In this document: one piece after another, positions 16,584 to 25,461 of the stretch
Position numbering within the stretch: position 1 is the first letter of the stretch
Layout of the letters: every line of letters starts with the position of its first letter
From: Chlorobiaceae bacterium
GTDB taxonomy: Bacteria > Bacteroidota > Chlorobiia > Chlorobiales > Chlorobiaceae
Direction: 5' to 3'
Length of the DNA stretch: 36,660 nt
NCBI GenBank assembly: GCA_013334925.1
Contig: JAAXWP010000001.1
Location: 144,419 to 181,078 of the forward strand
The notes under the pieces: model-generated
What the model was told of the DNA's origin: nothing
What the model saw: only the letters and a program-made list of their open reading frames with translations
Database searches by the model: none
Translations under genes and position numbers: made by a program

Positions 16584-16831
16584 TGAATTAGCTGCATTAT
16601 GTTGCTGAAATGTGCGCCAAAACCTGGCGGATGCTTGCGAAGTTACAAAAAAAGATCCGGATTCATGAGATCACCCTGAAAATCTTGTGCTGCGATCCTG
16701 TCTCTGCATGGGGTCGTGCCCGATACATTCCTGACCATGTCGGCAAGTAGCCGGTCAGCAGTTCCATTCAGGTTTCCTTGCTGTTTCCGACACGTGTTCG
16801 TGATGCTGTTGCAACGGTTTCCTGTTACGGC

Positions 16832-17278
16832 TCAGGCAGCGTCGATACGTGCCAGCAAATCTTTCATGGGCTGATAGGTGATCGGAAGAAAGTCGCTGTA
16901 AGAAAGCAGCACCGTCCCTTCTTCGTCAAGCAGCACATAGGCTCTTTGAGACATGCCCAGAAACCCGAGGGCATCGTAGTCCCTGGCGGTCGATCTGGAT
17001 ACGTCGCTCAGGAGAAGGAATGGGAGTTCGTGCTTTTCTGCGAAACGCTGGTGGGAATCGGGGCTGTCGGCACTGATGCCGATGACCGTGATGCCTCTCC
17101 TGGTGAATTCCGTCACGTTGTTGCGGTAATCACACAGCTGTGCCGTGCAGACCGGAGTATCATCTCCCGGGTAGAAGATCAGGAGGACCTTCTTTCCTTT
17201 GAAATCCGACAGCGATACCTGGTTTCCTTTCCCGTCGGGAAGGGTAAACTGTGGAGCTTGCCTGCCTTCCTGTATCAT
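16832..17278 (-). CDS. Peroxiredoxin of the BCP/PrxQ type
   Basis: A 148-residue thiol peroxidase of the AhpC/TSA family, BCP/PrxQ subgroup, which reduces hydrogen peroxide and organic peroxides with thioredoxin. The peroxidatic cysteine is C44 in FYPGDDTPVCT. C49, five residues on, is the resolving cysteine of atypical 2-Cys PrxQ enzymes. An AAAGGGG site (17283-17289) precedes the ATG. It follows the CorC/HlyC-like gene by 13 bases on the same strand, so they are probably co-transcribed. Confidence 0.9.
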   Translation of the reverse strand: MIQEGRQAPQFTLPDGKGNQVSLSDFKGKKVLLIFYPGDDTPVCTAQLCDYRNNVTEFTRRGITVIGISADSPDSHQRFAEKHELPFLLLSDVSRSTARDYDALGFLGMSQRAYVLLDEEGTVLLSYSDFLPITYQPMKDLLARIDAA

Positions 17279-17291
17279 GGTTCCCCTTTTT

Positions 17292-18629
17292 TTATTTTGT
17301 TAACTTCGCGGCGGCTTCGTCGGTCAGCTCGACCAGCAGTCTCGCCACGCGCTGCCCATCCATCTTGATGACCTTGAAGAGCATGTTCTGCCATTGCAGC
17401 GTGTCGGTGACGGCAGGGACTTCACCCAGCTTGCTCATCATGAAGCCGCCCATGGTTCCGTACCGGGGCTCTTCCTCGCCGGTGAAAACATCTGGATCGA
17501 TCTGGAATGCGGTCGCGAACTCGTCAACCGGCAGCATTCCGTCGACAATCCAGGTGCGACGGCTTCGCCTGGCAATTTTACTGCTGAAGTCAAGATCGTC
17601 GGTGGGGACATCCCCCACGATGCTCTCAAGCACGTCGGTCAGGGTGATCGCCCCCTGGATCGAGCCATGTTCATCGATGACGAGGGCCATCTGTGCACGG
17701 TTTTTTCTGAATACTTCGAGAACCCTGAACGCAGGTACGGATTCCGGGACAAAGAGCGGCGATTTCATCGATGCCCGGATGGTCTCCTTCACGCTTTCCG
17801 GTTTCGAAAGCTGAAGTCTGACCAGGTCGAGCGAACGGACGACTCCCAGCAGGTTATCGAGGTTTCCCTCTGCCACCGGGAAGCGCGATCGTCCACTTGC
17901 CTTGATGCGCGAGATGAGCTTTTCGTCGGGATCTTCGAGGTCGAGCCATTCTATTTCGTTACGAGGCGTCATCATGGCGTTCGCCCGCTTGTCGCTCATA
18001 CGGAAAATGCGCGAGATCATCTCGTATTCCACCGATTCGAACACCCCTTTCTTGGCGCCCTGCCGGATCATCAGCATGACATCCTCGTCGCTGACCGCCG
18101 GTTTTTCCTGCTCGTCGATGCCGAGCCCTTTCATGATGAGGTTCGTCGTGCCGTTGACGAGGGCGACGGCCGGAGAGCTCAATCGGCAAAGCTGGTCGAT
18201 GAAAGGAGCGATTCTGACCGATATCGCTTCGGGGTGTCTGAGCGCGATTTTCTTGGGAATGAACTCTCCGGCGACCATGCAGAGCCAGGTTATCACGACA
18301 ACGACGAAACCGAGGGCAATCCTGCTGCTGTATGGTTGCAGTGCAGGTAGCATATTCAGTGAGCTGGCAATCCGGGGTGCAAAGCTCAGTGCGCTGTAGG
18401 CGCCGGCAAAGATGCTGCTCAGTGCGATGCCGATCCTGAGCGTCGAAAGCAGTCTTGTCGGGTTGTCGAGCAGTCTGAGCACCAGCGCCGCCGAATCATA
18501 TCCGGCATCCCTGAGTTCATGCAGCCGGGTTGGCCTCGAGGAGATGATGGCAAATTCAGCCATCGAGAAGAGGGCGTTGACCAGGACGAGCAGGATGATG
18601 ACCAGTGCCTCGATACCGTGAGGATTCAT
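17292..18629 (-). CDS. CNNM/CBS-domain membrane protein (CorC/HlyC-like)
   Basis: A 445-residue membrane protein of the hemolysin C/CorC-CNNM class, linked by family to magnesium or cobalt transport. A DUF21/CNNM domain fills residues 1 to about 190, with an N-terminal membrane segment (8-27) and further segments near 70-130. A conserved VAGEFIPKKIAL motif is at about 118-129. Two CBS domains follow (about 205-325), including MMTPRNEIEWLD and VIDEHGSIQGAITLTDVLE. A CorC_HlyC domain is at about 350-435. Although often called hemolysin, a toxin role is not implied. It heads an operon with the peroxiredoxin. Confidence 0.9.
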   Translation of the reverse strand: MNPHGIEALVIILLVLVNALFSMAEFAIISSRPTRLHELRDAGYDSAALVLRLLDNPTRLLSTLRIGIALSSIFAGAYSALSFAPRIASSLNMLPALQPYSSRIALGFVVVVITWLCMVAGEFIPKKIALRHPEAISVRIAPFIDQLCRLSSPAVALVNGTTNLIMKGLGIDEQEKPAVSDEDVMLMIRQGAKKGVFESVEYEMISRIFRMSDKRANAMMTPRNEIEWLDLEDPDEKLISRIKASGRSRFPVAEGNLDNLLGVVRSLDLVRLQLSKPESVKETIRASMKSPLFVPESVPAFRVLEVFRKNRAQMALVIDEHGSIQGAITLTDVLESIVGDVPTDDLDFSSKIARRSRRTWIVDGMLPVDEFATAFQIDPDVFTGEEEPRYGTMGGFMMSKLGEVPAVTDTLQWQNMLFKVIKMDGQRVARLLVELTDEAAAKLTK

Positions 18630-18771
18630 GTCAGGGGAGCTGTGCCGTTATTGATGTTGTGGTTTTCAGTTCGACCTGGGTTTTCCGGCAAGATATTTAA
18701 AAAAATCGAGAGAGGGGCTCTTTCGAACGTTCAGTGATCGCCCGATGTTTTTTCAAAAAGTACCGGATCTC

Positions 18772-18800
18772 TTGTCCTTAGCGGAATTTATGGGTAAAAT
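18772..18800 (+). promoter_or_regulatory. Candidate sigma-70-type promoter for the lipoprotein gene
   Basis: TTGTCC (18772-18777) and TAAAAT (18795-18800) are separated by exactly 17 bases and lie 37 bases before ATG 18837. The -10 hexamer is the same as in the candidate at 1978-2005. Confidence 0.5.
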
Positions 18801-18836
18801 TACCTTCAGGACCGAACAACTCACCCCGGATCATCG

Positions 18837-20912
18837 ATGAGACCTTACCGCCTTTCTTTCGTTCTTATGCTGTCCCTTGCCGGAATTCTGCCACTGCTCA
18901 CTTCGTGCACCCGGACAGTCGATGAGAACGATCCTGTCTCTCTCTATGAAGAAGCTTCGCGACTCAACCGGCACAACAAGTTTCCCGAGGCATTGGCTGC
19001 TTACAACCACGCCCTCGCGCTCGATACCCTGAAAGGATTCCCGAAGCGTGCCATCGACGCCCTTGTGCAGAAAAACCGGATCGAGTACATGACCGGGGAG
19101 TATTACGAGGCGTTTCATACCATGAATGTTCTGGGGCGTCATGCGGACCGGATGCTGCCAGACTCTCTCTATTCGGAGATGCAGTACAGGCGGGCGAGGA
19201 TGTTCGCCGAGCTTGGCAACTACGGACAGGCAGCGCAAGCCATGTCCGGGATTTCGCAGCCAGATGTCTGGCAGCAGCTGCAGCAGGCATCGCTCTGGAA
19301 GAGGTCGGGGGATTTCGTCCGAGCTGCCGATCTGTACAAGCGGTTTGCCGGTTCCGAAGAGCCTGCTGTGCGCATGGCAGCACTTGCCGGTCTGCTGGAC
19401 TGCTCCCTGGCCAAAAAGGAACTGCGACTTGAATCACCCGACATCTATGCGGCCAGGATAGCGGCCGTTTCGGCAAAAGTCATGTCAAAGACCGTGGATC
19501 CCGAGATCCGTATCCGTGCGTTACGTATTGCGGCGCGCAGCCTCATGCAGCTCGAAAAGCAGCGCCCCAATGCCAGTTTTTTTCTCTTCAAGGCTCTTTC
19601 AGCCGCCCAGCAGGCGGGGTTCGCACGCCTCGATCAGATCCTGCAGTACGAATCGAATGCCGTCATTGTCAGGAAGCCTGAAGTGTACCGGAGCGTAGTC
19701 GAATATTTTTCCCAGCGGAATATGCCGTATGCCCGTATGGCCGCATTGTTCAGGTTGGGGATGAGCCAGGAGAGCGACGATGCGGAGCGGATCGATGCAC
19801 TGAAACGAGCCCTGCAGATCGGGCAGTATTATGGCATTCCGTATACGGCAGCCGAACTTGTCCGGCTTGAAAACGAAGCGGTGGGATCTCTGGAGGATCT
19901 GCTGATCGCCAACGGTCGCTACTTCGAACTTTTCGAGGTGAGCGAGCAGGCCAAGCTTCTCAATCTGCAACGTGAAGTGCAAGCATCAATGTCTTCGTTC
20001 AGGCTCCCGGCGGGGCACGAGCCGCTCGAGCGTGAAATCATCGAGCTGAACCGGGAGATTTCCGGTCTTCAGCAAAGAAAGATCACCATGTTCGACGAAG
20101 GCAGCGGTTTTGAACTCGCGGGTATCGCCGACAAGGCGATAAGCCGCAAACAGGGCCGCTTGATCGAACTGGAGGCAGAGGTGGCGGGCATTGACAAAGG
20201 GCTTGCTTCGAGACTGAGACCCACACCCGTCACCATGATGACCGTTCAGAAGAGTCTGCATCCCGACCAGGCGCTCGTCAGGGTGTTTGTCAGGGACAGT
20301 CTTGCGACTGCCATGCTGATCAGCAGTAAAGAGATGCAGATTGCCGCGTCAGCGGTTCCTGGTTTTCAGATTCACGCTACCATCGACGGCGTCACCAGAA
20401 CTCTTGCCACCGGCGATGAACGGACCGCCGATCGTCTTGCCTTCGATCCGCTGCGCCTGTGGCTGACCGATGCACTGCTTCAATCTCTGAATGACCGCCT
20501 TGCAGGATATGGGCATATTATGTTTGTTGCCGACACTCCGGTGCCATTTCATCTTCTTGGCCACGATCGACTGCTTGGCGCCGAAAAGCAGGTCTCTCTG
20601 CTCGGTTCAGCCAAGGAGGCTGTTATGTATAAGGGCAATTATACCGCTTCAGGCAAGGTGCCGGGAGTGGCGTTTTTCAATGCGTCACGCCCCGATCTTG
20701 CTCGAATGCACAAGATGTTTCATGCAACTGATCGCGTGTTTCTGCTATGGAAACCCATGTCAAAAGATGAGTTGTCCCGGTTGGAAAAGTCTCTCGAGCC
20801 GCTGCTGAAACGTGATGGCTCCGGCTCCGGAAGCCTGAAAACAATGGCTGGAGGGACTGGAGGAGAACCTGATTCCCGCTGGGTCTACCTTTCGTCGTAC
20901 GGTATCGATTGA
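18837..20912 (+). CDS. TPR-type lipoprotein with a degenerate CHAT-like C-terminus
   Basis: A 691-residue predicted lipoprotein: the signal peptide ends in LLTSC with Cys24 as the lipid site. Residues about 35-400 are helical, TPR-like repeats (for example EALAAYNHALALDT). A coiled region follows at about 385-455. Residues about 480-600 resemble the front half of a CHAT (caspase-like) domain: IMFVADTPVPFHLLG at 561-575, then LLGSAKEAVMY, which match the usual 'vpdg-l-lPf' and 'pS' segments. The histidine (HFATHG-like) and cysteine blocks that a CHAT protease needs are not seen. It ends in a Gly/Ser-rich stretch. A non-proteolytic binding role is likely; this assignment is an inference. Confidence 0.7.
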   Translation: MRPYRLSFVLMLSLAGILPLLTSCTRTVDENDPVSLYEEASRLNRHNKFPEALAAYNHALALDTLKGFPKRAIDALVQKNRIEYMTGEYYEAFHTMNVLGRHADRMLPDSLYSEMQYRRARMFAELGNYGQAAQAMSGISQPDVWQQLQQASLWKRSGDFVRAADLYKRFAGSEEPAVRMAALAGLLDCSLAKKELRLESPDIYAARIAAVSAKVMSKTVDPEIRIRALRIAARSLMQLEKQRPNASFFLFKALSAAQQAGFARLDQILQYESNAVIVRKPEVYRSVVEYFSQRNMPYARMAALFRLGMSQESDDAERIDALKRALQIGQYYGIPYTAAELVRLENEAVGSLEDLLIANGRYFELFEVSEQAKLLNLQREVQASMSSFRLPAGHEPLEREIIELNREISGLQQRKITMFDEGSGFELAGIADKAISRKQGRLIELEAEVAGIDKGLASRLRPTPVTMMTVQKSLHPDQALVRVFVRDSLATAMLISSKEMQIAASAVPGFQIHATIDGVTRTLATGDERTADRLAFDPLRLWLTDALLQSLNDRLAGYGHIMFVADTPVPFHLLGHDRLLGAEKQVSLLGSAKEAVMYKGNYTASGKVPGVAFFNASRPDLARMHKMFHATDRVFLLWKPMSKDELSRLEKSLEPLLKRDGSGSGSLKTMAGGTGGEPDSRWVYLSSYGID

Positions 20913-20928
20913 GGTGCCCGATAGAATT

Positions 20929-20959
20929 ATCGCGTACAGAATGCCTGTATCGACGCGAT
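20929..20959. terminator. Hairpin downstream of the lipoprotein gene
   Basis: ATCGCG (20929-20934) pairs with CGCGAT (20954-20959), and TACAG pairs with CTGTA inside, with a 4-nt bulge. No T-run follows, so termination is uncertain. Confidence 0.35.
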
Positions 20960-21054
20960 GATTTACTGTTTAAGGTTGCTCTGAAGGATGATATTTGATT
21001 AACTTATAGATGACGTTCATTGGTATTGTCGCAACTTTAATCTGATCCTGTAAA

Positions 21055-21480
21055 ATGGCAGATGAAGTTTCCCCTGGCGGTGCTCTTGGCCGACTGCTGC
21101 AGGAGCTTAAAAACGAGCGGATCAAGAGACATATGTCGATTGACGACATGAGCCGTTTCGTCAACGTGAGCTCCTCACATATCGAAAAGCTCGAAGCGGG
21201 CGATTTTTCCTTTCTTCCTCCTCTGTATGTTTTTTCCATTGTGAAGAAGTATGCCGGTGAGGTAGGGATTGGAGACGAGCAGCTCCTCGCACTTTGCCGA
21301 GCGGAGCTTCATACGCCCGCTATTCCGGCACTTGCCTCTTCTGCAGCGTCGCGCGGCGATGAGCACCGTGTTGCCGATGATGCCAGACGGTCACCCGCAC
21401 ATCGCTCGAGGATCTATCTGTTTATCGCATTGCTCGTTCTCCTCTCCTTTGCCGCCCTGCTTTATTATTTCCCGTTCTGA
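21055..21480 (+). CDS. RodZ-like HTH protein with a C-terminal membrane segment
   Basis: A 141-residue protein. Residues about 11-75 form a Cro/C1-type HTH of the RodZ (HTH_25) kind, with SSSHIEKLEAGDFSFLPPLYVFSIVKKYA matching the conserved helix-turn-helix and the 'EALE-GD-F--LP' block. A variable linker follows, then a single membrane segment (119-139) at the extreme C-terminus. Full RodZ, which links MreB to the cell wall, has a periplasmic domain after its membrane segment; this one has none. It may be a reduced RodZ or a membrane-anchored regulator. No ribosome binding site is obvious. Confidence 0.75.
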   Translation: MADEVSPGGALGRLLQELKNERIKRHMSIDDMSRFVNVSSSHIEKLEAGDFSFLPPLYVFSIVKKYAGEVGIGDEQLLALCRAELHTPAIPALASSAASRGDEHRVADDARRSPAHRSRIYLFIALLVLLSFAALLYYFPF

Positions 21481-21652
21481 GCTTGTCACGCTTGTCCGCT
21501 GGCATGTTTCTCTTGGAACTGAGAACAAATAAGACTATTTTTATCCAAGTTTGATGATATCAGGAACCTTATGTTTGTTCGTGGTTGTTCATTAGGAATA
21601 ACCTTATATTCTCCTGCTTGCGGCAAGAATCACCGAAATTCAGAAAGAAGTT

Positions 21653-22855
21653 ATGGCAGCACGACAGATATACTTCGATAATAACGCTACCACCCCGTTG
21701 CATCCGGAGGTCAAGAAAGAGATGGTGGCGGCTATGGAGATGTTCGGCAATCCGTCGAGCATGCATGCTTACGGGCGTGAAGCCAGGGCAAACGTCGAGG
21801 ATGCCCGCAGAAGGGTGGCCGGGTTCATGGGCGCCGATGAAAGCGAGATCGTCTTCACGGGCAGCGGTTCCGAAGCGAACAATACCGTCCTTTCGCTCTT
21901 TGTCTGCAGCTCGGCACTCTGCATCCCGGGCTCACGCCAGACGATTATCACCAGCAAAATCGAGCACCCCTGCGTTCTCGAGACCTCGCAATGTCTCACG
22001 CACCGGGGAATCGATGTGAAGTACCTCGAGGTGGACCGGTACGGTAAAGTTGATCTGCAGCAGCTCGAAGAGCATCTGAAGGCCGGCAGTGTCGGACTCG
22101 TTTCGGTGATGATGGCCAACAACGAGATCGGTACGCTTCAGGACATTCCCGCAATATCCGAAATAGCCCACCGTTACGGCGCGCTCATGCACACCGATGC
22201 CGTTCAGGCGTTCGGCAAGGTGCCGGTGAACGTCGATGACCTCGGTGTGGATTTCCTGACCATATCCGGCCACAAGATCTATGGTCCGAAGGGCATCGGC
22301 GCGCTCTATGTGCGCAAGGGGATGCCGTACTGTCCCTTCATCAGGGGTGGGCACCAGGAGAAAGGGCGCAGGGCTGGCACCGAGAACACCCTTGGCATCA
22401 TGGGGCTCGGTATGGCCGTGGATATGCGTGCCATCGAGATGGAGGCAGAGGAGGTTCGTCTGCAGGGGCTCAAGGATATGCTTAGAAAAGGTATCGAGGA
22501 GCGTATCGACGACGCACTGTTCAATGGCCATCCGACCGATTCGCTTGCCAACACGCTCAACGTTTCGTTCCCCGGCGCGGAGGGTGAAGCCATCCTGCTG
22601 TACCTCGATCTGGCGGGCATCGCCGTATCGACCGGTTCGGCATGCGCTTCGGGATCGCTCGATCCGTCCCATGTGCTGCTCGCTACCGGCGTCGATGCCG
22701 AACGTGCGCACGGTTCGATCAGGATCAGCCTTGGAAGGGATAACACCGTCGAGGATGTCGAGTACATGCTCGATGTGCTTCCGGGGGTCATCAGCCGTAT
22801 CAGAGACATGTCAACAGCTTATATCAAAGGAGGAGTTCATGCTTCAGCCAGGTGA
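21653..22855 (+). CDS. nifS: Cysteine desulfurase NifS
   Basis: A 400-residue PLP-dependent cysteine desulfurase of the NifS/IscS group, which takes sulfur from cysteine and passes it to the Fe-S scaffold. YFDNNATTPLHP opens the protein. The PLP lysine is K208 in SGHKIYGPKG, and the persulfide cysteine is C331 in STGSACASGSLDPSHVL. The end overlaps the nifU start by 17 bases, so the two are made together. In green sulfur bacteria this pair probably serves general Fe-S assembly as well as nitrogenase. An A-rich AAGAAG lies just before the ATG. Confidence 0.95.
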   Translation: MAARQIYFDNNATTPLHPEVKKEMVAAMEMFGNPSSMHAYGREARANVEDARRRVAGFMGADESEIVFTGSGSEANNTVLSLFVCSSALCIPGSRQTIITSKIEHPCVLETSQCLTHRGIDVKYLEVDRYGKVDLQQLEEHLKAGSVGLVSVMMANNEIGTLQDIPAISEIAHRYGALMHTDAVQAFGKVPVNVDDLGVDFLTISGHKIYGPKGIGALYVRKGMPYCPFIRGGHQEKGRRAGTENTLGIMGLGMAVDMRAIEMEAEEVRLQGLKDMLRKGIEERIDDALFNGHPTDSLANTLNVSFPGAEGEAILLYLDLAGIAVSTGSACASGSLDPSHVLLATGVDAERAHGSIRISLGRDNTVEDVEYMLDVLPGVISRIRDMSTAYIKGGVHASAR

Positions 22856-23450
22856 ATGGGCATATACAGAAAAACTCAAAGAGCATTTCGAAAAGCCTAA
22901 AAATATCATGCAGGGTGAAAACCCCGACAGCTTCGATGGTGTCGGTATGGAGGGCAACCTGCAGTGCGGCGACCAGATGCTGGTGGCGATCATGGTCGAC
23001 AAGGAGAAAGAGGTTATTACCGATTGTCAGTGGAAGACCTATGGTTGTGCCAGTGCCATCGCGAGTACCTCCATACTGTCGGAAATGGTCAAGGGAATGA
23101 CTCTCGACCAGGCGTTCAACGTCTCACCCAAGGATGTGGCCAAAGAGCTCGGCGGTCTGCCCGATCACAAGATCCACTGCTCGGTGCTGGGTGACAAGGC
23201 CCTGCGTGCCGCGATCAACAACTATTTCGTGCGCAACGGCATGGACGACCGTGTCAAGAAGGAGCAGGTCAAGATTGTCTGCCAGTGCATGAACGTCACC
23301 GATCACGATATCGAGGATGCCGTGCTCGAGGGTGCAAGAACCTATTACGAGCTGCAGGAGCGCACCAAGCTCGGCACCGTCTGCGGTCAGTGCAAGGATG
23401 AGGCCGAGGCGCTACTCGAAAAGTTCAAGCATATCCATTTCGGCGCCTGA
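22839..23450 (+). CDS. nifU: Fe-S scaffold NifU (IscU domain plus BFD-like [2Fe-2S] domain)
   Basis: A 203-residue NifU-type scaffold. The N-terminal IscU-like domain (1 to about 130) carries the three ligand cysteines C43 (NLQCGD), C70 (YGCASA) and C114 (KIHCSV). The second domain is BFD-like, with C148-x-C150 and C182-x2-C185 for a permanent [2Fe-2S] cluster. The third, Nfu-like domain of Azotobacter NifU is absent. The start is fixed by a perfect AAAGGAGGAG (22826-22835) five bases before ATG 22839, inside the end of nifS; the longer frame upstream only reads nifS out of phase. Confidence 0.93.
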   Translation: MLQPGEWAYTEKLKEHFEKPKNIMQGENPDSFDGVGMEGNLQCGDQMLVAIMVDKEKEVITDCQWKTYGCASAIASTSILSEMVKGMTLDQAFNVSPKDVAKELGGLPDHKIHCSVLGDKALRAAINNYFVRNGMDDRVKKEQVKIVCQCMNVTDHDIEDAVLEGARTYYELQERTKLGTVCGQCKDEAEALLEKFKHIHFGA

Positions 23451-23491
23451 CCTGAGGAGCGTGCCTATGGGGCTTATCGTTTACGGAAGGA

Positions 23492-23508
23492 GGCAGGCCC
23501 GGCCTGCC
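23492..23508. terminator. GC-rich hairpin after nifU
   Basis: GGCAGGC (23492-23498) pairs with GCCTGCC (23502-23508) around a 3-nt loop. TTCTCTG follows rather than a clean T-run, so it may be a weak terminator or a processing site between nifU and the membrane protein gene. Confidence 0.4.
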
Positions 23509-23549
23509 TTCTCTGTTCCGGGAGCTGGACTGAATCCGGGACCATTGAG

Positions 23550-23996
23550 GTGACCAGCACCATTCGACAGCGTGCGTACTTTTTCCTGGTGCTGTACGCA
23601 TCGGTTTTCATGCTCAACTTCTGCTGGGAGTCCTGGCATGGGCTTCTCTACGATGCTCATCAGACACTTCCCGCCTCGACCTATGTGCCGATGATGGTGC
23701 AGATGGCGCTGCTCGATGCGCTTTCGGTCATCGGTATGTATCTTTTTGCCGCACTGGTCGATCGCAGCCTCATGTGGCTGCCTGGCGCCCGAACCATGAT
23801 CGCATTCTGTCTTGCAGGAGCACTTCCCGCCTGGGTCGTCGAGTTCGTGTCGGTCGATATCCTGCACGCCTGGGCGTACACCTCGTCCATGCCGCTGCTT
23901 TTCAGGGTAGGCATCAGCCCTTTGCTGCAGTTGCCTGTCACCGGTCTTGCGGGTATCTTCATAGCCCGTGCGGTCGCGGGTGATGCAAGACCCTGA
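23550..23996 (+). CDS. Small four-helix membrane protein, unknown function
   Basis: A 148-residue protein with four predicted membrane segments (about 9-27, 47-69, 80-104, 118-140). The first loop has conserved-looking [15 protein letters not shown] do not recognise the family. The start is taken as GTG 23550; the next Met is at residue 21, inside the first membrane segment, so the upstream start is more likely. It overlaps the preferred miaB start by 14 bases. Codon use is like its neighbours, which argues for a real gene. Confidence 0.65.
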   Translation: MTSTIRQRAYFFLVLYASVFMLNFCWESWHGLLYDAHQTLPASTYVPMMVQMALLDALSVIGMYLFAALVDRSLMWLPGARTMIAFCLAGALPAWVVEFVSVDILHAWAYTSSMPLLFRVGISPLLQLPVTGLAGIFIARAVAGDARP

Positions 23997-25362
23997 AGTG
24001 CCGCTGTATCCACATTATCGTTATGTTTGCATCGTGAACACCACTTCGACATCCTGTTTCATTCATACCTTCGGCTGCCAGATGAACCAGGCGGATACGG
24101 AGATCGTCACCTCCATTCTTCAGGATGCCGGCTATGCTCGCACCAGCAGGGAAGAGAGCGCTTCAATCATACTGCTCAACTCCTGTGCCGTTCGTGAGAA
24201 TGCCGTCGACCGTATCGGCAATTTTCTCCAGCAGCTCAAGGGACGCAAGCGCCGGCAGAAAGGTCTGGTTATCGGCGTCATCGGATGTGTGCCCCAATTC
24301 GAACGGGAAGCCTTTTTTTCTGCGTACCCCTTCGTTGATTTCGTCGCAGGACCCGACACCTACCGGGCACTGCCCTCGATGATCGGCAGTGCTTTCGGGG
24401 GACAGCGGATAGCGAGCCTCGAGTACGACCACCGCGAGATCTACAGCGGCATAGAGCCAGTCAGGGAAGGTCGGATCAGCACATTCCTGCCCGTGATGCG
24501 GGGATGCAACAATCACTGTGCCTTCTGTGTGGTTCCTGTCACCAGGGGACGTGAGCGCAGCGTTCCTCTGCGTTCGGTCGTCGATGAGGTCTCAAAGCTG
24601 GCAACATCGGGTTTTCGTGAAGTCACCCTGCTCGGCCAGAACGTGAATTCATACCGGGATTCCTCTGGCAGCGCCGATTTTGCCGCACTGCTCGACGCGG
24701 TCAGCCTTGCCGCTCCACAGCTGCGTATCCGCTTTACCACTTCGCATCCCAAGGATATTTCCGAGGATCTGGTCAGGGTCATAGCCGAACGGCCGAATCT
24801 CTGCAACCATATTCACCTGCCCGTGCAGTCGGGTTCGACAAGGATGCTCGAACTGATGAAGCGGGGGCATACCCGTGACGAGTATCTGCGCCGGATCGGG
24901 ATGATCCTTCGTCATATTCCCGATGCCGCCATCACCACGGATCTCATCGCCGGTTTCTGCACCGAGACCGAAGCGGATCACCGCGATACCCTCTCGCTCA
25001 TGAAGGAGGTCCGTTTTGACGCTTCGTTCATGTTCTATTACTCGGTGCGTCCTGGTACCTGGGCAGACCGGAACCTTGAGGACGATGTGCCGGAGGCTGT
25101 CAAGAAAGCCCGTCTGCAGGAGATCATCGAGCTGCAGAATGTCATTTCCCAGGAGCGATATCGGGGAGAGGTCGGTAACGTCGTCGAGGTGCTTGCCGAA
25201 ACCGAAAGCAAACGCTCCTCGCTACAGCTCATGGGGCGTACCGGCACAAACCGTGCCGTGGTGTTCGATCGCGGACGTTTCAATCCGGGTGACCTGGTCA
25301 GCGTGAAGATCACCGATGCAACTTCGGCTACTCTTTCTGGCACTCCAGTCGATGCTGAGTGA
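23983..25362 (+). CDS. miaB: tRNA methylthiotransferase MiaB
   Basis: A radical SAM methylthiotransferase that adds the 2-methylthio group to i6A37 of tRNAs. The N-terminal UPF0004 domain carries the second cluster's cysteines at C32 (FGCQMNQAD), C68 (NSCAVREN) and C102 (IGCVPQ). The radical SAM motif is C175-x3-C179-x2-C182. A TRAM domain closes the protein (about 385-459). The start is uncertain: ATG 23983 overlaps the upstream gene, while GTG 24034 begins right before the conserved FIHTFGCQ; neither has a strong ribosome binding site. Placement after nifSU suits an enzyme with two Fe-S clusters. Confidence 0.93.
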   Translation: MQDPEVPLYPHYRYVCIVNTTSTSCFIHTFGCQMNQADTEIVTSILQDAGYARTSREESASIILLNSCAVRENAVDRIGNFLQQLKGRKRRQKGLVIGVIGCVPQFEREAFFSAYPFVDFVAGPDTYRALPSMIGSAFGGQRIASLEYDHREIYSGIEPVREGRISTFLPVMRGCNNHCAFCVVPVTRGRERSVPLRSVVDEVSKLATSGFREVTLLGQNVNSYRDSSGSADFAALLDAVSLAAPQLRIRFTTSHPKDISEDLVRVIAERPNLCNHIHLPVQSGSTRMLELMKRGHTRDEYLRRIGMILRHIPDAAITTDLIAGFCTETEADHRDTLSLMKEVRFDASFMFYYSVRPGTWADRNLEDDVPEAVKKARLQEIIELQNVISQERYRGEVGNVVEVLAETESKRSSLQLMGRTGTNRAVVFDRGRFNPGDLVSVKITDATSATLSGTPVDAE

Positions 25363-25461
25363 ACGACGGCTTTTATATGTGTATCGGGATTCGTAAATTG
25401 ATATTTCTTTCAGGAAATCAACTTTAACCGGCTTTTGCAGCCGATCCCGAGATCTGTACTC

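Noticed and set aside
16584-16831. Possible RNA gene in the gap between ndk and the peroxiredoxin gene
   Set aside because: I found no tRNA T-loop pattern, strong hairpin or riboswitch-like core in it.
17292-18629. Hemolysin (toxin) reading of the CBS-domain protein
   Set aside because: The DUF21-CBS-CorC_HlyC layout marks an ion-transport-related membrane protein; the hemolysin name is historical.
22281-22838. N-terminal extension of nifU to give a 389-residue protein
   Set aside because: This part reads nifS out of phase; a perfect ribosome binding site places the start at 22839.
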